From: Bradyrhizobium sp. WSM1417
GTDB taxonomy: Bacteria; Pseudomonadota; Alphaproteobacteria; Rhizobiales; Xanthobacteraceae
Assembly (NCBI RefSeq): GCF_000515415.1
Contig: NZ_KI911783.1
Location: 2,532,392 to 2,596,391 of the forward strand
DNA length: 64,000 bases
Reading direction: 5' to 3'
The notes beneath the pieces are model-generated. The model ran no database searches, had not been told where the DNA came from, and was given only the letters and a program-made list of their open reading frames with translations. The first letter of the stretch is position 1. Each line of letters opens with the position of its first letter. Shown piece by piece: positions 43,255-52,008 of this stretch. Made by a program: the position numbers and the translations under genes.

Positions 43255-45852
43255 TCAAAGTCGTCGAGCGGCCAGAAGCCGCTCGCGTACCTCGCGGACG
43301 ATGATGACAGGGAAATCCATGGCTTCGAGCTGACCTTCGCGTTCGGTGACCCACGCGACGCAGTCCTCCTTGCTGAGATCGTCGCGAGCGATCTTCTCGT
43401 ACAAAGCCACCGCGCTCATGCGGGAGAGACCGAGTTCCATGAGTGAGAGGAGGGTCCTCGACGAAATACCAAACTCAAGTTGTGTGCCGATGTCCACGCC
43501 GTGATCAATCAGGTCCTCACGGTTGATCTGGCGGAGATGCAGGTGCAGGACATCCATGTAGGCAGACAGATACTTCGGCGCCTTGAATCGCGCGACTTGC
43601 TCGACCAGCTCCATCGTATTGCGGATCAGCACCGGAAGGCTGTAAGTCCTGCCGGTGGTACGGTGCCACTCGATGTTCCTGCGAATCATCTCGGCCAGCG
43701 AGAGCCCCTTCAGCCACTGAACGACGATCAACGCGTATAGCCTGATCGCCTTCTCGGGTTCGAAGGCGGGGAATAGATGCTTATTGATCCTCCCCAGGAT
43801 TGTAACGAATCGGTCGTAGCTGTCTTCGCTCGCGACCTCGGCAGGCAGCAGATTCTCGACGTCGCCCGCGTACGATCGGAACGCTTCAAGTAGCCGCTGA
43901 AGGCCGATTGCGCTCACTCCGGGATGCCGTGCGAGAAGGTCGACGTCGATTTCGATTTGTGCTGCAAGCGCCGCTAGCGCTTGGTCGAGCTTCGCCAACG
44001 ACGCGGCATCGTGGCGCTTCGAGAGACTGGCCGCCGATATGGACCCGAGCCGCATGAATGTGGTGAGCAGATAGGCGCCAACCTGTTCGAATTTATCTGA
44101 GTCCTTGAGGCTGGACAGGTCCGAGACTCCGCGCCTTGAAAGGTAGTCCGCCATACCGTCACCAAGCTCGAGCACCGCATCGCTTTCGCGCTTAATGGGA
44201 TAGCGCGCGCGGCTGGGTACGCCGGTGGGCCAAGCCTCCGTATCCTCCGGGTCGATACAGATGATGTTGCCTTGAAATTCATTGCCCCAACGGCCCGCGC
44301 GGCCGGCTAGGTTCCAGAAGTCGTGCGGCTCCATCGGGTGGCCAATTCCCTTCCGCGGTCCGCGCAGCACAATCGTGCGACACGACAGGTTCACGCCCTC
44401 AATCAGCGTCGAAGTGCAAACCAGGAAGCGGATCTTGCCCAATCGGAAGAGACGCTCGATCTCGAGCCGGATCAGCGATGGCATATTGCCGAAGTGGAAC
44501 GCGACCCCGCGTTCAACGAGCGGTGCAAGGCGGAAGTTGGGGTGTACGCCCTTCCGGGCGAGGTCGGCGAGTTGTGCAAGCTCTGGATCGATTGACTCGG
44601 GCTGAGGCAGGAGCTGACTGATCAGATCGGCGACATCCTCCGACTCTCCGGCGCCGTTCGTGTAGACGAGCGTTCCGCCTCTTTGGCCCGCCGCTGCGGC
44701 GATGAACGCCAGGCGCTTCCTAAGTCCCGCCGGCGTGCTTGCGAGCTCGAGCGTTCCGACTGGAAGTGCCGAACCCTGCTGCTGTCGGACAGTCAATTTC
44801 CAGAGCTTCGGCTTGCGCGGTGTTTGGTTCGCGACGATCAGGTTCTGGAGGACGGTGGGAGCGTCGCTGTCGATGGCCACAGTCTGCACACCGTCGGGCG
44901 CGTCTGCTAGCAACGCCTCCGGGTTCTGGGTCGCGGGGCTGATGAACACGACCTTCAGCTTCGAGTTCGCACGGCTAACCCGCTCTATTGCGTCCTGCAA
45001 GACCACGCCGCGTTGGCTGTCCCCGATCTTGTGCGCCTCATCCACGATAAGCAAATCAATCGAGAACGTGCCGGCGAGCACGTTGGCGAGAAGGTGCATT
45101 CGCTCCTGCGTGAAGACCAGAACCACTTGCGCGCCTCCAGCGCGCGCGGCTTCGTATTTGTCGCGGAGGGGAAGGGACGACACCTCGATGCCCTTGGTCT
45201 TGCCGAGTAGACCTTGGAGAGTGGTCTCGATCTCCGAGACTAGCGCGCGGGTCGGGGCGAGGTAGACTGCGACCCGGGTGTCACCCGCGGTCAGTTGATC
45301 GATCAACCACTGAAGGACGAGAAACGTCTTGCCGGAGGCAGTGGGGGCGGACGCGGAGAGCCAACCTCCTCCGCCTGCACTGTTCCAGAAGCGTTGCTGA
45401 AAATCGTTCATCTGTAGCCAAGCGCCGCTCGATTCCACCAGGATGGAACGGTCCATCTCGCGACGCTGGGATTCAAGGCGCAGCGCCACACCTAGCCGTC
45501 CGTCGAGACCGGCCGTCAGCAGGTGGCGATCGTTGGCTAGCGCGATGGCCCGGAAATTAGAGAGCTTGCCTAAGAGGACGGCGCCCGCGTCCTTGAGTGC
45601 TTGATCGTTCGTCAGAGAGATCGCCGCAGTTGCGATTCGGAGCGCGCCCTCCTGGTCGATCCGTTGATCGGACCGCGCCAATATGCTGCCGGCGAGCAGC
45701 AACCTTGGCCAATCGATCGCCACGGTGGAGGGGGCGGCGGGCTCGGCTACCAGATTGTCCAGTTCGGTGCGCACGGTGAGTCGGACGATTGCATCGAGAT
45801 CGTCACGAATCCCTTCCTGAAGAAGCCACGACTGGAGACCGGCTAGGCTCAT
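43255..45852 (-). CDS. hamB: HamB, superfamily 2 helicase of a Hachiman defence system
   Basis: An 865-residue DExH helicase. Walker A is SASAPTASGKTFLVLQW (residues ~166-182), motif II LLIVDEAHKIGD (DEAH at 271-274), motif III-like VVFISPATQNPE, helicase C-terminal motifs FLVCTSTLIEGVNL and motif VI FWNLAGRAGRWGNE (GRAGRWG at ~517-523). About 340 residues of helical C-terminal region follow. The Ski2-like helicase with a ~120-residue N-terminal extension, directly after a DUF1837 gene, is the definition of Hachiman. It overlaps hamA by four bases. Known HamB proteins patrol DNA and release HamA nuclease upon phage attack. Confidence 0.88.
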   Translation of the reverse strand: MSLAGLQSWLLQEGIRDDLDAIVRLTVRTELDNLVAEPAAPSTVAIDWPRLLLAGSILARSDQRIDQEGALRIATAAISLTNDQALKDAGAVLLGKLSNFRAIALANDRHLLTAGLDGRLGVALRLESQRREMDRSILVESSGAWLQMNDFQQRFWNSAGGGGWLSASAPTASGKTFLVLQWLIDQLTAGDTRVAVYLAPTRALVSEIETTLQGLLGKTKGIEVSSLPLRDKYEAARAGGAQVVLVFTQERMHLLANVLAGTFSIDLLIVDEAHKIGDSQRGVVLQDAIERVSRANSKLKVVFISPATQNPEALLADAPDGVQTVAIDSDAPTVLQNLIVANQTPRKPKLWKLTVRQQQGSALPVGTLELASTPAGLRKRLAFIAAAAGQRGGTLVYTNGAGESEDVADLISQLLPQPESIDPELAQLADLARKGVHPNFRLAPLVERGVAFHFGNMPSLIRLEIERLFRLGKIRFLVCTSTLIEGVNLSCRTIVLRGPRKGIGHPMEPHDFWNLAGRAGRWGNEFQGNIICIDPEDTEAWPTGVPSRARYPIKRESDAVLELGDGMADYLSRRGVSDLSSLKDSDKFEQVGAYLLTTFMRLGSISAASLSKRHDAASLAKLDQALAALAAQIEIDVDLLARHPGVSAIGLQRLLEAFRSYAGDVENLLPAEVASEDSYDRFVTILGRINKHLFPAFEPEKAIRLYALIVVQWLKGLSLAEMIRRNIEWHRTTGRTYSLPVLIRNTMELVEQVARFKAPKYLSAYMDVLHLHLRQINREDLIDHGVDIGTQLEFGISSRTLLSLMELGLSRMSAVALYEKIARDDLSKEDCVAWVTEREGQLEAMDFPVIIVREVRERLLAARRL

Positions 45853-46847
45853 TCCGTCTTAATCCCCATCGCGCTGAGAAATGCAGCGCGGAAGCCATCC
45901 GCCGACGGCAGCGGGACGCAAAACAGCTCGATTTCCATCTGGTCGAGCTTCTCCGACTTGAGCCGCTCGCCGATCTTTTTTCTCCAAACGGTCAGTTCAG
46001 AGCGGGAGGCCTCAACAATCTCGTCCGCGATCGCCTCTACGTCGTCTTTTGGATAGAACGGCGCGTCGAAGCCCACGAGGGCCACGCCGCAGTATCGGAC
46101 CCGCTTGGACATCACCGACGATTTGTCAAAATACTTTTTCAGGGCGTCGGTGAGTGTCGCGTCACTAAGGTCGGCCTTGTCGCTCAGGAGAACCAGATCG
46201 CGTTCCCTGTCGGCTTCCTCGTGTTCTGGTTCAATGAGGAAGGGAGCGAGTGAGGCAAAGCAGTCGCGGATCGCGGCTCCCACATCCTTGTAGATTTTGG
46301 ACTCACCCCAGTAGAGTTTCAGGATGCCTTCCGGCATCACGCCAGCGTACACCCCATCGGCTCCATGGTAATGTAGGCGCGTGTCTGTCTTGAGATCCAT
46401 CTTGCAGAGAATCTGAGGCAGCTTGAGAAAGCGCTCGGCCAATAAGAACAGCAGCATCTCGCCGCCCTCGCCGGTCTTCGCCAAATCGGTGAACGACCGC
46501 TTGGCCCGCTCGACGAGTTCGGCTACGGCCTCGGTGCTATTGTACTTGGCGTCGCGCGCCTTCGCGGCAGCGAGTTTCGAGCGCGGTATCGCATAGTCGG
46601 CTACGGCGTTACGCATGAACTCGGCCAGCCGGTACGGCTGGACGCGGCCGTTTCCATCCACTGTGAGGCAATGACAGTGGATCTTGACCGAATGACCCTC
46701 GATGAGGACGTCGCGCTCCACCAGCATAAGGTGAACGTCGAGTGCTTCCGGATGCCCTGTCAGCGCAGACGTGAGATCGGTCGCGGTGATGGTCGACAGA
46801 CGGCCTACCCCCTTGTTCGTACGCCCGTCTGCCCCCAGACGAGTCAA
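45849..46847 (-). CDS. hamA: HamA, DUF1837 nuclease of a Hachiman defence system
   Basis: A 332-residue DUF1837 protein. The N-terminal part reads EALDVHLMLVERDVLIEGHS and IHCHCLTVDGNGRVQPYRLA. The nuclease core has EGGEMLLFLLAERFLKLPQI, HYHGADGVYAGVMPEGILKL and WGESKIYKD, giving the E...D...ExK pattern (D164, E182, K184) of a PD-(D/E)xK-like site. In characterised Hachiman, HamA is held inactive by HamB and degrades DNA when freed. The start is uncertain: TTG at 46847 opens the frame and no ATG precedes the conserved part. Family assignment rests on motifs and on the adjoining helicase. Confidence 0.85.
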   Translation of the reverse strand: MTRLGADGRTNKGVGRLSTITATDLTSALTGHPEALDVHLMLVERDVLIEGHSVKIHCHCLTVDGNGRVQPYRLAEFMRNAVADYAIPRSKLAAAKARDAKYNSTEAVAELVERAKRSFTDLAKTGEGGEMLLFLLAERFLKLPQILCKMDLKTDTRLHYHGADGVYAGVMPEGILKLYWGESKIYKDVGAAIRDCFASLAPFLIEPEHEEADRERDLVLLSDKADLSDATLTDALKKYFDKSSVMSKRVRYCGVALVGFDAPFYPKDDVEAIADEIVEASRSELTVWRKKIGERLKSEKLDQMEIELFCVPLPSADGFRAAFLSAMGIKTE

Positions 46848-47258
46848 CCCCTAATTGTACCCGGCTAGGCCTCCGCAGTCCATGTTCGGTCGGAATTGCC
46901 AGCGAATTCGCATGATCGCGAGCTGCGTTTTCACGCGCCGTGGACTACACCAGCACCATCGCGCGCGTCGTCTCGGTCGCTCGGAAGCCTAGAGCAGTAT
47001 CGGAACTGATCAAGGACGAGGGGGTGCTCTATACGGAATCAGGCTCGCCAAGACGCGGCCGCCGTCTGCACCTGGACGGTTGGCTTCTCGAGGCGGACTT
47101 CGATGAACGCGGCCCGAAGGTTCTAATAAGTCAATCGGATGGCGTTGAGGTCCGGCGGCAGCGATTTTTTTCGCATCGATGTGCCCGCATTGTGCCCCGA
47201 TTTTGCTGGGGCACACCCCCGGGGAGCCAGCTGTTAAGTCCTTGAAGCGGATCAGAAA
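46848..47258. other. Intergenic region between hamA and tRNA-Val; unassigned frame 46940-47245
   Basis: A GTG-started plus-strand frame (VDYTSTIARVVSVARKPRAV, then SELIKDEGVLYTESGSPRRG) runs to 47245, but it has no family resemblance. The last part is the kind of sequence left when an integrase gene is cut away beside a tRNA. The hamA promoter should lie at the left end. No certain gene. Confidence 0.35.
47192..47214. repeat. Inverted repeat 3' of tRNA-Val
   Basis: GTGCCCC and GGGGCAC are perfect 7-bp arms with a 9-base loop, 45 bases beyond the tRNA 3' end. No T-run follows on the tRNA strand, so it is a weak terminator at best. It could be a recombinase arm site of the former island. Confidence 0.4.
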
Positions 47259-47333
47259 TGGTGGGCGCACAAGGGATCGAACCTTGGACCTCTCCCGTGT
47301 GAAGGGAACGCTCTCCCGCTGAGCTATGCACCC
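47259..47333 (-). tRNA. tRNA-Val (anticodon CAC)
   Basis: A full cloverleaf on the minus strand: acceptor GGGTGCA pairs with TGCGCCC (one T-G), D-arm GCTC/GAGC, anticodon stem TTCCC/GGGAG-type pairing with loop TTCACAC giving anticodon CAC, T-arm CAAGG/CCTTG with loop TTCGATC, discriminator A and an encoded CCA at 47259-47261. It reads codon GUG. Its 3' end faces the integrase relic and defence genes, as expected for a tRNA used as an integration site. Confidence 0.96.
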
Positions 47334-47488
47334 GAAACCATCATGCAGGCGACCCGTGTTTCGGCCGCCGGCGCTTTGGAGCCCGCGATTTAGAAGTGCG
47401 GGCCGAAGGTGTCAAGTTTCGAGGCGCTGCCCGGCCGGAAAACCTTCCCCCGGACCCGCAATCCGGCGGTGAGGCCGTTTCGGACCGC

Positions 47489-48787
47489 TTACGCGCCCTG
47501 CTGGCGGGCGCGGGAGGCGTGGGCCTGGAGCGCGCGGATGCGTTCGGCCAGTGTTCCGCCGCCTTCGGGCAGGGTGCCTGCGGCCGTGCCGTTGGTCGGG
47601 GCGTCATTGGCCGGGCGCGGCGCCGGCCTCGGCGGCTGGCCCGCCTCCGCCGCGAGCAGGGCCTCGATCGGCGAGTTCGGCCCTTCGAGCTGCATCGCGA
47701 GCTTGGCCACCTCGGCGGCGATGTCGTTGATGCGTTCGCGCAACAGCGCGTTCTCCATCCGCTCGGTCGCCCAGGAGCTTTCGGCCTGTTGCTGGATCGC
47801 ATTGATGTCGCGCTGGAGCTTGGCGCGCTCATCGCGAGCGGTGCGGAGCTGCTCCTCCAGCGCGGCCTTTTCCGCGCGGATCGATTCCATTGCCGCCGAC
47901 GATTTGCCGCCGCTCAGGGCCGCGATCTCGACGCGCAGCTCCTTGATGGTGCGCTCGGAACTTTCATTGGCCTGGCGGAGCTGGTTGTTTTCATAGTCGC
48001 GCTCGGCGAGCAGCTTGCCCTGCGTGGCGAGGCGTCCTTCGAGATCGCCGACGCGGCCCGACAGCATCTCGGCCTCTTTCACCTGCAACATGAGCTGGCG
48101 ATCGAGGTCGGTGACGCGCTGGCTCAGATTCTCGACCCGGCCGCGCGCATCCGAAAGCTCGCGCGAGGCGGTCTCGGATTCGGTGCGCTCCTGGGCCAGC
48201 CGCGCCTGCGTCGCGGCAAATTCCTTTTCGGCGTCGCCGACGCGGTTCTTCAGCTCCTCGATCTGCGCACGGACCACAACCAGCTCGACCTGACGGCTCT
48301 CCGCCATCATCGAGCGGTCGGACAGTTCGGAATTGATCTTTGCGAGCTCGCCCTGCTTGTCGGTCAGCGCGAGCTCGGCGGCGCGCAGGGCCGCGGTCTT
48401 GGCGTTGAATTCCTCTTCGGTGGCGCGGAGCTGCTCCTTCACCGCCTTCTCGCGCGCTTCGAGCGCGAAGATCGTGGCGTTCTTCTCGCCGAGCTCGATC
48501 TTCATGCGGTTGATGGCGTCGCTCTTCTTGCCGAGCTCGGCGAGCTGGCTCGTGGTCTTGTTCTTGAGCTGGTCGACGCTCATCTCCAGCCGTCGCGCCG
48601 ACATGGCGAATTCGGCGCGGAGCTGGTCCTTGTCGGCCTGGATCTCGGCCATCGACAACGGCGTGGCGGCCTCGAGCCGGCGCGTGGTCAGGCGCACGGC
48701 GCGGTTATGCACCAGCGGCACGATGGCGAGCCCGCACAGCATCGAGAGTAGGAAACCGATCGCCAGGTACATGATCGGTTCGACCAT
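47489..48787 (-). CDS. Membrane-anchored coiled-coil protein
   Basis: A 432-residue protein with one N-terminal transmembrane helix (MYLAIGFLLSMLCGLAIVPL, residues 6-25), then about 300 residues of near-continuous coiled coil (for example QLAELGKKSDAINRMKIELG; ESSERTIKELRVEIAALSG). It ends in a Pro-rich, Ala/Gly-rich tail (PPRPAPRPANDAP). Such proteins are conserved in Bradyrhizobium and relatives as hypothetical genes beside tRNA-Val. A structural role at the inner membrane is plausible. Monocistronic. Confidence 0.85.
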   Translation of the reverse strand: MVEPIMYLAIGFLLSMLCGLAIVPLVHNRAVRLTTRRLEAATPLSMAEIQADKDQLRAEFAMSARRLEMSVDQLKNKTTSQLAELGKKSDAINRMKIELGEKNATIFALEAREKAVKEQLRATEEEFNAKTAALRAAELALTDKQGELAKINSELSDRSMMAESRQVELVVVRAQIEELKNRVGDAEKEFAATQARLAQERTESETASRELSDARGRVENLSQRVTDLDRQLMLQVKEAEMLSGRVGDLEGRLATQGKLLAERDYENNQLRQANESSERTIKELRVEIAALSGGKSSAAMESIRAEKAALEEQLRTARDERAKLQRDINAIQQQAESSWATERMENALLRERINDIAAEVAKLAMQLEGPNSPIEALLAAEAGQPPRPAPRPANDAPTNGTAAGTLPEGGGTLAERIRALQAHASRARQQGA

Positions 48788-48906
48788 GGGCCAGAACTCC
48801 CAAAGCTAAGGAAAAATTTACCAAGGACATTGCATGCGGGGCCGGCAAAAAGCCAGCCCCGACATGTCGTTAACCTTGATCCGTCACCGCGGGGGAAAGC
48901 GGAACG

Positions 48907-49512
48907 CTAGAACGGGTTCCAGGTCGCGCGCGGGGTGAATTTCAAATAGCCGATATTGGCTCCCAGCCGCAGGCCGAGGCCCGAGCGGATCGGCACCAGC
49001 ACGATGTTGTTGGCGGTGAGCGCCGTCATGCCGAAGCCGCCGATGATGTAGGCCGAGCCGTCGAGGCCGGCGAAGCGCTGGTAGATCGCGTTGGTGGCGG
49101 GCAGATTATAGACCAGCGTCATGGTGCGCGCGCCATCGCCACCCCAGTCGAAGCCGAGCGAGGGACCCTGCCAGTAGACCCTGAGGTCGCCGGCGTTCTT
49201 GGTGTAAAGCGTGCCTTCGCCGTAGCGCAGGCCGGCGACGAAAGCGCCGGACCCTTCCTCACCGAGGATATAGCCGTTGGGCAGGCCCCATTGGCTGACC
49301 GCCTTCTCGATGATCGAGGCGAGACCGCGCGAGACATTGCCGAAGAAGCGGTGGCCGGCGTTCACGAGTTCGTCCGGCCCATAGGTGCTGGGCGTCTGGG
49401 TCCGCTGCGGCGGCGGCAAATCGGGCGGTGGCGGCTGCTGGGCGGAAGCCGGACTGATCCACCCGACCATCGCGGCAAGCGCGACTGCGGCAAGGCGTGA
49501 TGCGAAAGTCAT
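48907..49512 (-). CDS. eipA: EipA-type envelope protein (DUF1134)
   Basis: A 201-residue exported protein: signal peptide (SRLAAVALAAMVGWISPASA), a Pro-rich linker (QQPPPPDLPPPQRTQTP) and the DUF1134 domain (YGPDELVNAGHRFFGNVSRG, GGDGARTMTLVYNLPATNAI, IRSGLGLRLGANIGYLKFTP). EipA of Brucella is a periplasmic small beta-barrel needed for envelope integrity and linked to CtrA-controlled cell-cycle genes. That is consistent with ctrA and chpT nearby, though not linked by operon. Intact. Confidence 0.9.
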   Translation of the reverse strand: MTFASRLAAVALAAMVGWISPASAQQPPPPDLPPPQRTQTPSTYGPDELVNAGHRFFGNVSRGLASIIEKAVSQWGLPNGYILGEEGSGAFVAGLRYGEGTLYTKNAGDLRVYWQGPSLGFDWGGDGARTMTLVYNLPATNAIYQRFAGLDGSAYIIGGFGMTALTANNIVLVPIRSGLGLRLGANIGYLKFTPRATWNPF

Positions 49513-49621
49513 AAAAGAACCCCTGGTACCGAATCCGGTCGCTTCCTTAACCTGACGCCAACAGGCACGGCTCTAGGTTGCGCCGGATGTCCCCTCGACT
49601 CGGATGTTATCCGCAGCAACT

Positions 49622-50137
49622 ATGACGGCACAACGGCAGGAAGCCAGCCCTTTGCGCCCCGGAATTGCCTTGATCGGCCTTCTGGTCTGCATGCTGTCGG
49701 GCATTTGGATCCTCTGCATGGGGTTGCCGGCGCAGGCGGCCACCACCGAGCGGATCGTCGTCAACCGTTTCAGCGGCGTGGCGATCGAGGGCTTCGACCC
49801 CGTGGGCTATTTCGTCGACGGCGCGGCCGTGCAGGGGACGGCCGAGTTCGAGGCGAACCTGTGGGGCGCAGTCTGGCGCTTTCGGAACGAGGGCAACCGC
49901 GCCTCTTTCCTCGCCCATCCCGAGGTCTACGGGCCGCAGTTCGGCGGCTACGATCCGGTCGATATCGCCCGCGGCGTCACCATCGCCGGCAACCCCCGCT
50001 TCTTCGCGATCGCAGCGCAGCGGCTCTATTTGTTCAGCCGGGAAGCCAATCGCGACGCCTTCGCCGCCAATCCCGAGCGCTTCCTCTACGAGGTGGGCAA
50101 GCGCTGGCCGGCCCTCCAGGACAAGCTCAGCCGGTAG
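49622..50137 (+). CDS. YHS-domain protein, exported or membrane-anchored
   Basis: A 171-residue protein with an N-terminal hydrophobic segment (IALIGLLVCMLSGIWILCMG) ending in a possible signal cleavage site (AQAATTERIV). The YHS fold follows: GVAIEGFDPVGYFVDGAAVQ, TAEFEANLWGAVWRFRNEGN, RASFLAHPEVYGPQFGGYDP. YHS proteins are often tied to metal or heme-copper proteins but this type is uncharacterised. ATG at 49622 is chosen; an in-frame ATG at 49604 is possible. Confidence 0.85.
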   Translation: MTAQRQEASPLRPGIALIGLLVCMLSGIWILCMGLPAQAATTERIVVNRFSGVAIEGFDPVGYFVDGAAVQGTAEFEANLWGAVWRFRNEGNRASFLAHPEVYGPQFGGYDPVDIARGVTIAGNPRFFAIAAQRLYLFSREANRDAFAANPERFLYEVGKRWPALQDKLSR

Positions 50138-50150
50138 CGCCTTGACGACG

Positions 50151-50987
50151 TCAGAGTCTTGAGAGTCTTGCCGCCTGCGGGTCACCCCAGGCGATGAACT
50201 CCGGGATGATGAAGCCGCCATCGTGCCGCTCGCCGAAGCGGAGTGCGCCGCCCTTGCCGTCGGTCACGCTGCCGCCGGCCGCGGTCACGACCGCGTAGCC
50301 GGCCCCGACGTCCCATTCACAAGTGGGCCCGAAGCGGGGATAGATGTCGGCACTGCCTTCCGCGATCCGGCCGAATTTCACGGCCGAGCCGACCGTCTTC
50401 CTGGCGGCGTTGGGGCGGTGATCGATGAAGGCCTCGGTTCGGGGATCTCCATGCGAGCGGCTCACCGCGGCGATCCAGGGCTCGCCCACGGGCGGCAACT
50501 TGCGGGTATGGATCGGCTCGGCAGCGCCGATCGTCGCGCCGTCGAACCTGACGCGCTCGGCGCCGCGGCCGACGATGCCGCGCCAGAGCAGCCCGAGGGC
50601 CGGGGCGCTGACGATGCCCAGCAGCGGCACGCCCGATGTCACCAGGGCAAGGTTGACGGTGAACTCGTCGCGCCCGGCAACGAACTCCTTGGTGCCGTCG
50701 AGCGGATCGATCAGGAAGAAGCTGTCGCGGAACGGCGGCGAGGCGAGCTGGGTCCGCTCTTCCGAGAGCGTCGGGATGTCGCCCGCAAGCTGCGCCAGCC
50801 CGTCCGCGATGATGCGGTCGGCGGCAAGGTCGGCCTCGGTCACCGGCGAGCCGTCCTGCTTGCCGTCGACCCGCATCGCCGTGCGGTTGACCGCAAGGAT
50901 GGCTTCGCCCGCTTTCACCACCAGCGCGGTGAGCGGCTCCATCAGGTGGGAGGCGGCCGCGCCGTCGATGATCCGCTTCACCTGCAT
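50151..50987 (-). CDS. cysQ: 3'(2'),5'-bisphosphate nucleotidase CysQ
   Basis: A 278-residue enzyme of the inositol-monophosphatase superfamily that hydrolyses PAP (3'-phosphoadenosine 5'-phosphate) produced in sulfate assimilation. The metal-binding motifs are DGSPVTEADLAADRIIADGL, TLSEER, IDPLDGTKEFVAGRDEFTVN (the D-P-L-D-G-T core) and CEWDVGAGYAVVTAAGG. Length is normal and the frame intact. It faces the YHS gene tail to tail. Confidence 0.93.
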   Translation of the reverse strand: MQVKRIIDGAAASHLMEPLTALVVKAGEAILAVNRTAMRVDGKQDGSPVTEADLAADRIIADGLAQLAGDIPTLSEERTQLASPPFRDSFFLIDPLDGTKEFVAGRDEFTVNLALVTSGVPLLGIVSAPALGLLWRGIVGRGAERVRFDGATIGAAEPIHTRKLPPVGEPWIAAVSRSHGDPRTEAFIDHRPNAARKTVGSAVKFGRIAEGSADIYPRFGPTCEWDVGAGYAVVTAAGGSVTDGKGGALRFGERHDGGFIIPEFIAWGDPQAARLSRL

Positions 50988-51157
50988 GCCTCATTCATCG
51001 TCAATTCCATCCCTCCTCGGTGATTCGCCGCGGCATTAGGGCCGCTTCGAACCGATCGCAAGCTAGCTGCCACGTGCCAGCGAATGTTAGAACCTGCGGC
51101 ATTCGTCAAGCATGCTTGATTCGCCGCGTCCGCGCCGTGCAATTCCAGGAACCCTTT

Positions 51158-51811
51158 ATGTCTGACGCTTCGTCACCCGCTACCGCCACCGCTCCAGATG
51201 CGCTCGAACTCGCTGCGCTGCTGTGCTCACGGGTCTGCCACGATCTCATCAGCCCTGTCGGCGCCATCGTCAATGGGCTCGAAGTGCTCGACGACGATCC
51301 CAAGCCCGACGACCGCGAGTTCGCACTCGACTTGATACGCAAGAGCGCGAAAACCGCCTCCGCCCGGCTCCAGTTCTGCCGTCTTGCCTTTGGTGCGGCC
51401 GGCTCGTCCGGCGCGCAGATCGATCTCGGCGATGCCCAGACCATGGCGCGCGGCCACATCGAGGACGGCAAGTGCTCGATCACCTGGAATCTGCCGCGGA
51501 TCCTGCTGCCGAAGAATCGCGTCAAGCTGTTGCTCAACATGCTGGTCGTTTCGCAGCACACGATCCCGCGCGGCGGTACGCTGACGATCGATCCGATCGG
51601 CGAAGGCGAGACCATGAGCTTCCGCATCACTGCGACCGGACATAATGCGCGCCTGCCGCAGAACATCTCCGAGCTCCTGAGCGGCGAGCGCGGCCCGGCC
51701 GCGGATGCACATGCGATCCAGCCTTATTATACGCGGCTGTTGGCAGAGGCTTGCGGGCTCACTGTGAGGCTCGCGCACGAAGGCGAGGCCATCACCATTA
51801 TCGCTTCGTAG
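51158..51811 (+). CDS. chpT: Histidine phosphotransferase ChpT
   Basis: A 217-residue phosphotransferase with the ChpT pattern: the phospho-accepting His in SRVCHDLISPVGAIVNGLEV (H28), the DHp-like helices, and a degenerate ATP-binding-like domain (LPKNRVKLLLNMLVVSQHTI; YYTRLLAEACGLTVRLAHEG). ChpT carries phosphate from CckA to CtrA and CpdR in the alphaproteobacterial cell cycle. ATG at 51158 is preferred over the long upstream frame, which is not family-like. ctrA itself lies 10 kb downstream in this window. Confidence 0.9.
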   Translation: MSDASSPATATAPDALELAALLCSRVCHDLISPVGAIVNGLEVLDDDPKPDDREFALDLIRKSAKTASARLQFCRLAFGAAGSSGAQIDLGDAQTMARGHIEDGKCSITWNLPRILLPKNRVKLLLNMLVVSQHTIPRGGTLTIDPIGEGETMSFRITATGHNARLPQNISELLSGERGPAADAHAIQPYYTRLLAEACGLTVRLAHEGEAITIIAS

Positions 51812-52008
51812 ACACGTCGCCGCTCTCAAACGTTAATCGAATCTTTACAAGGCGCTTCGGCTTGTCCGGAGCGCCTTATCTCTTTGTTGATTCCGTTCTT
51901 TTCCACATACTCAACCAATATTAAACGCTTTGCGGTGAAGCTGGCCCCATTCCGAATTGGCGCATCACGTCTTGTGTGCGCGCCCTCCCTGTATGAAGGC
52001 CTGTTTTC

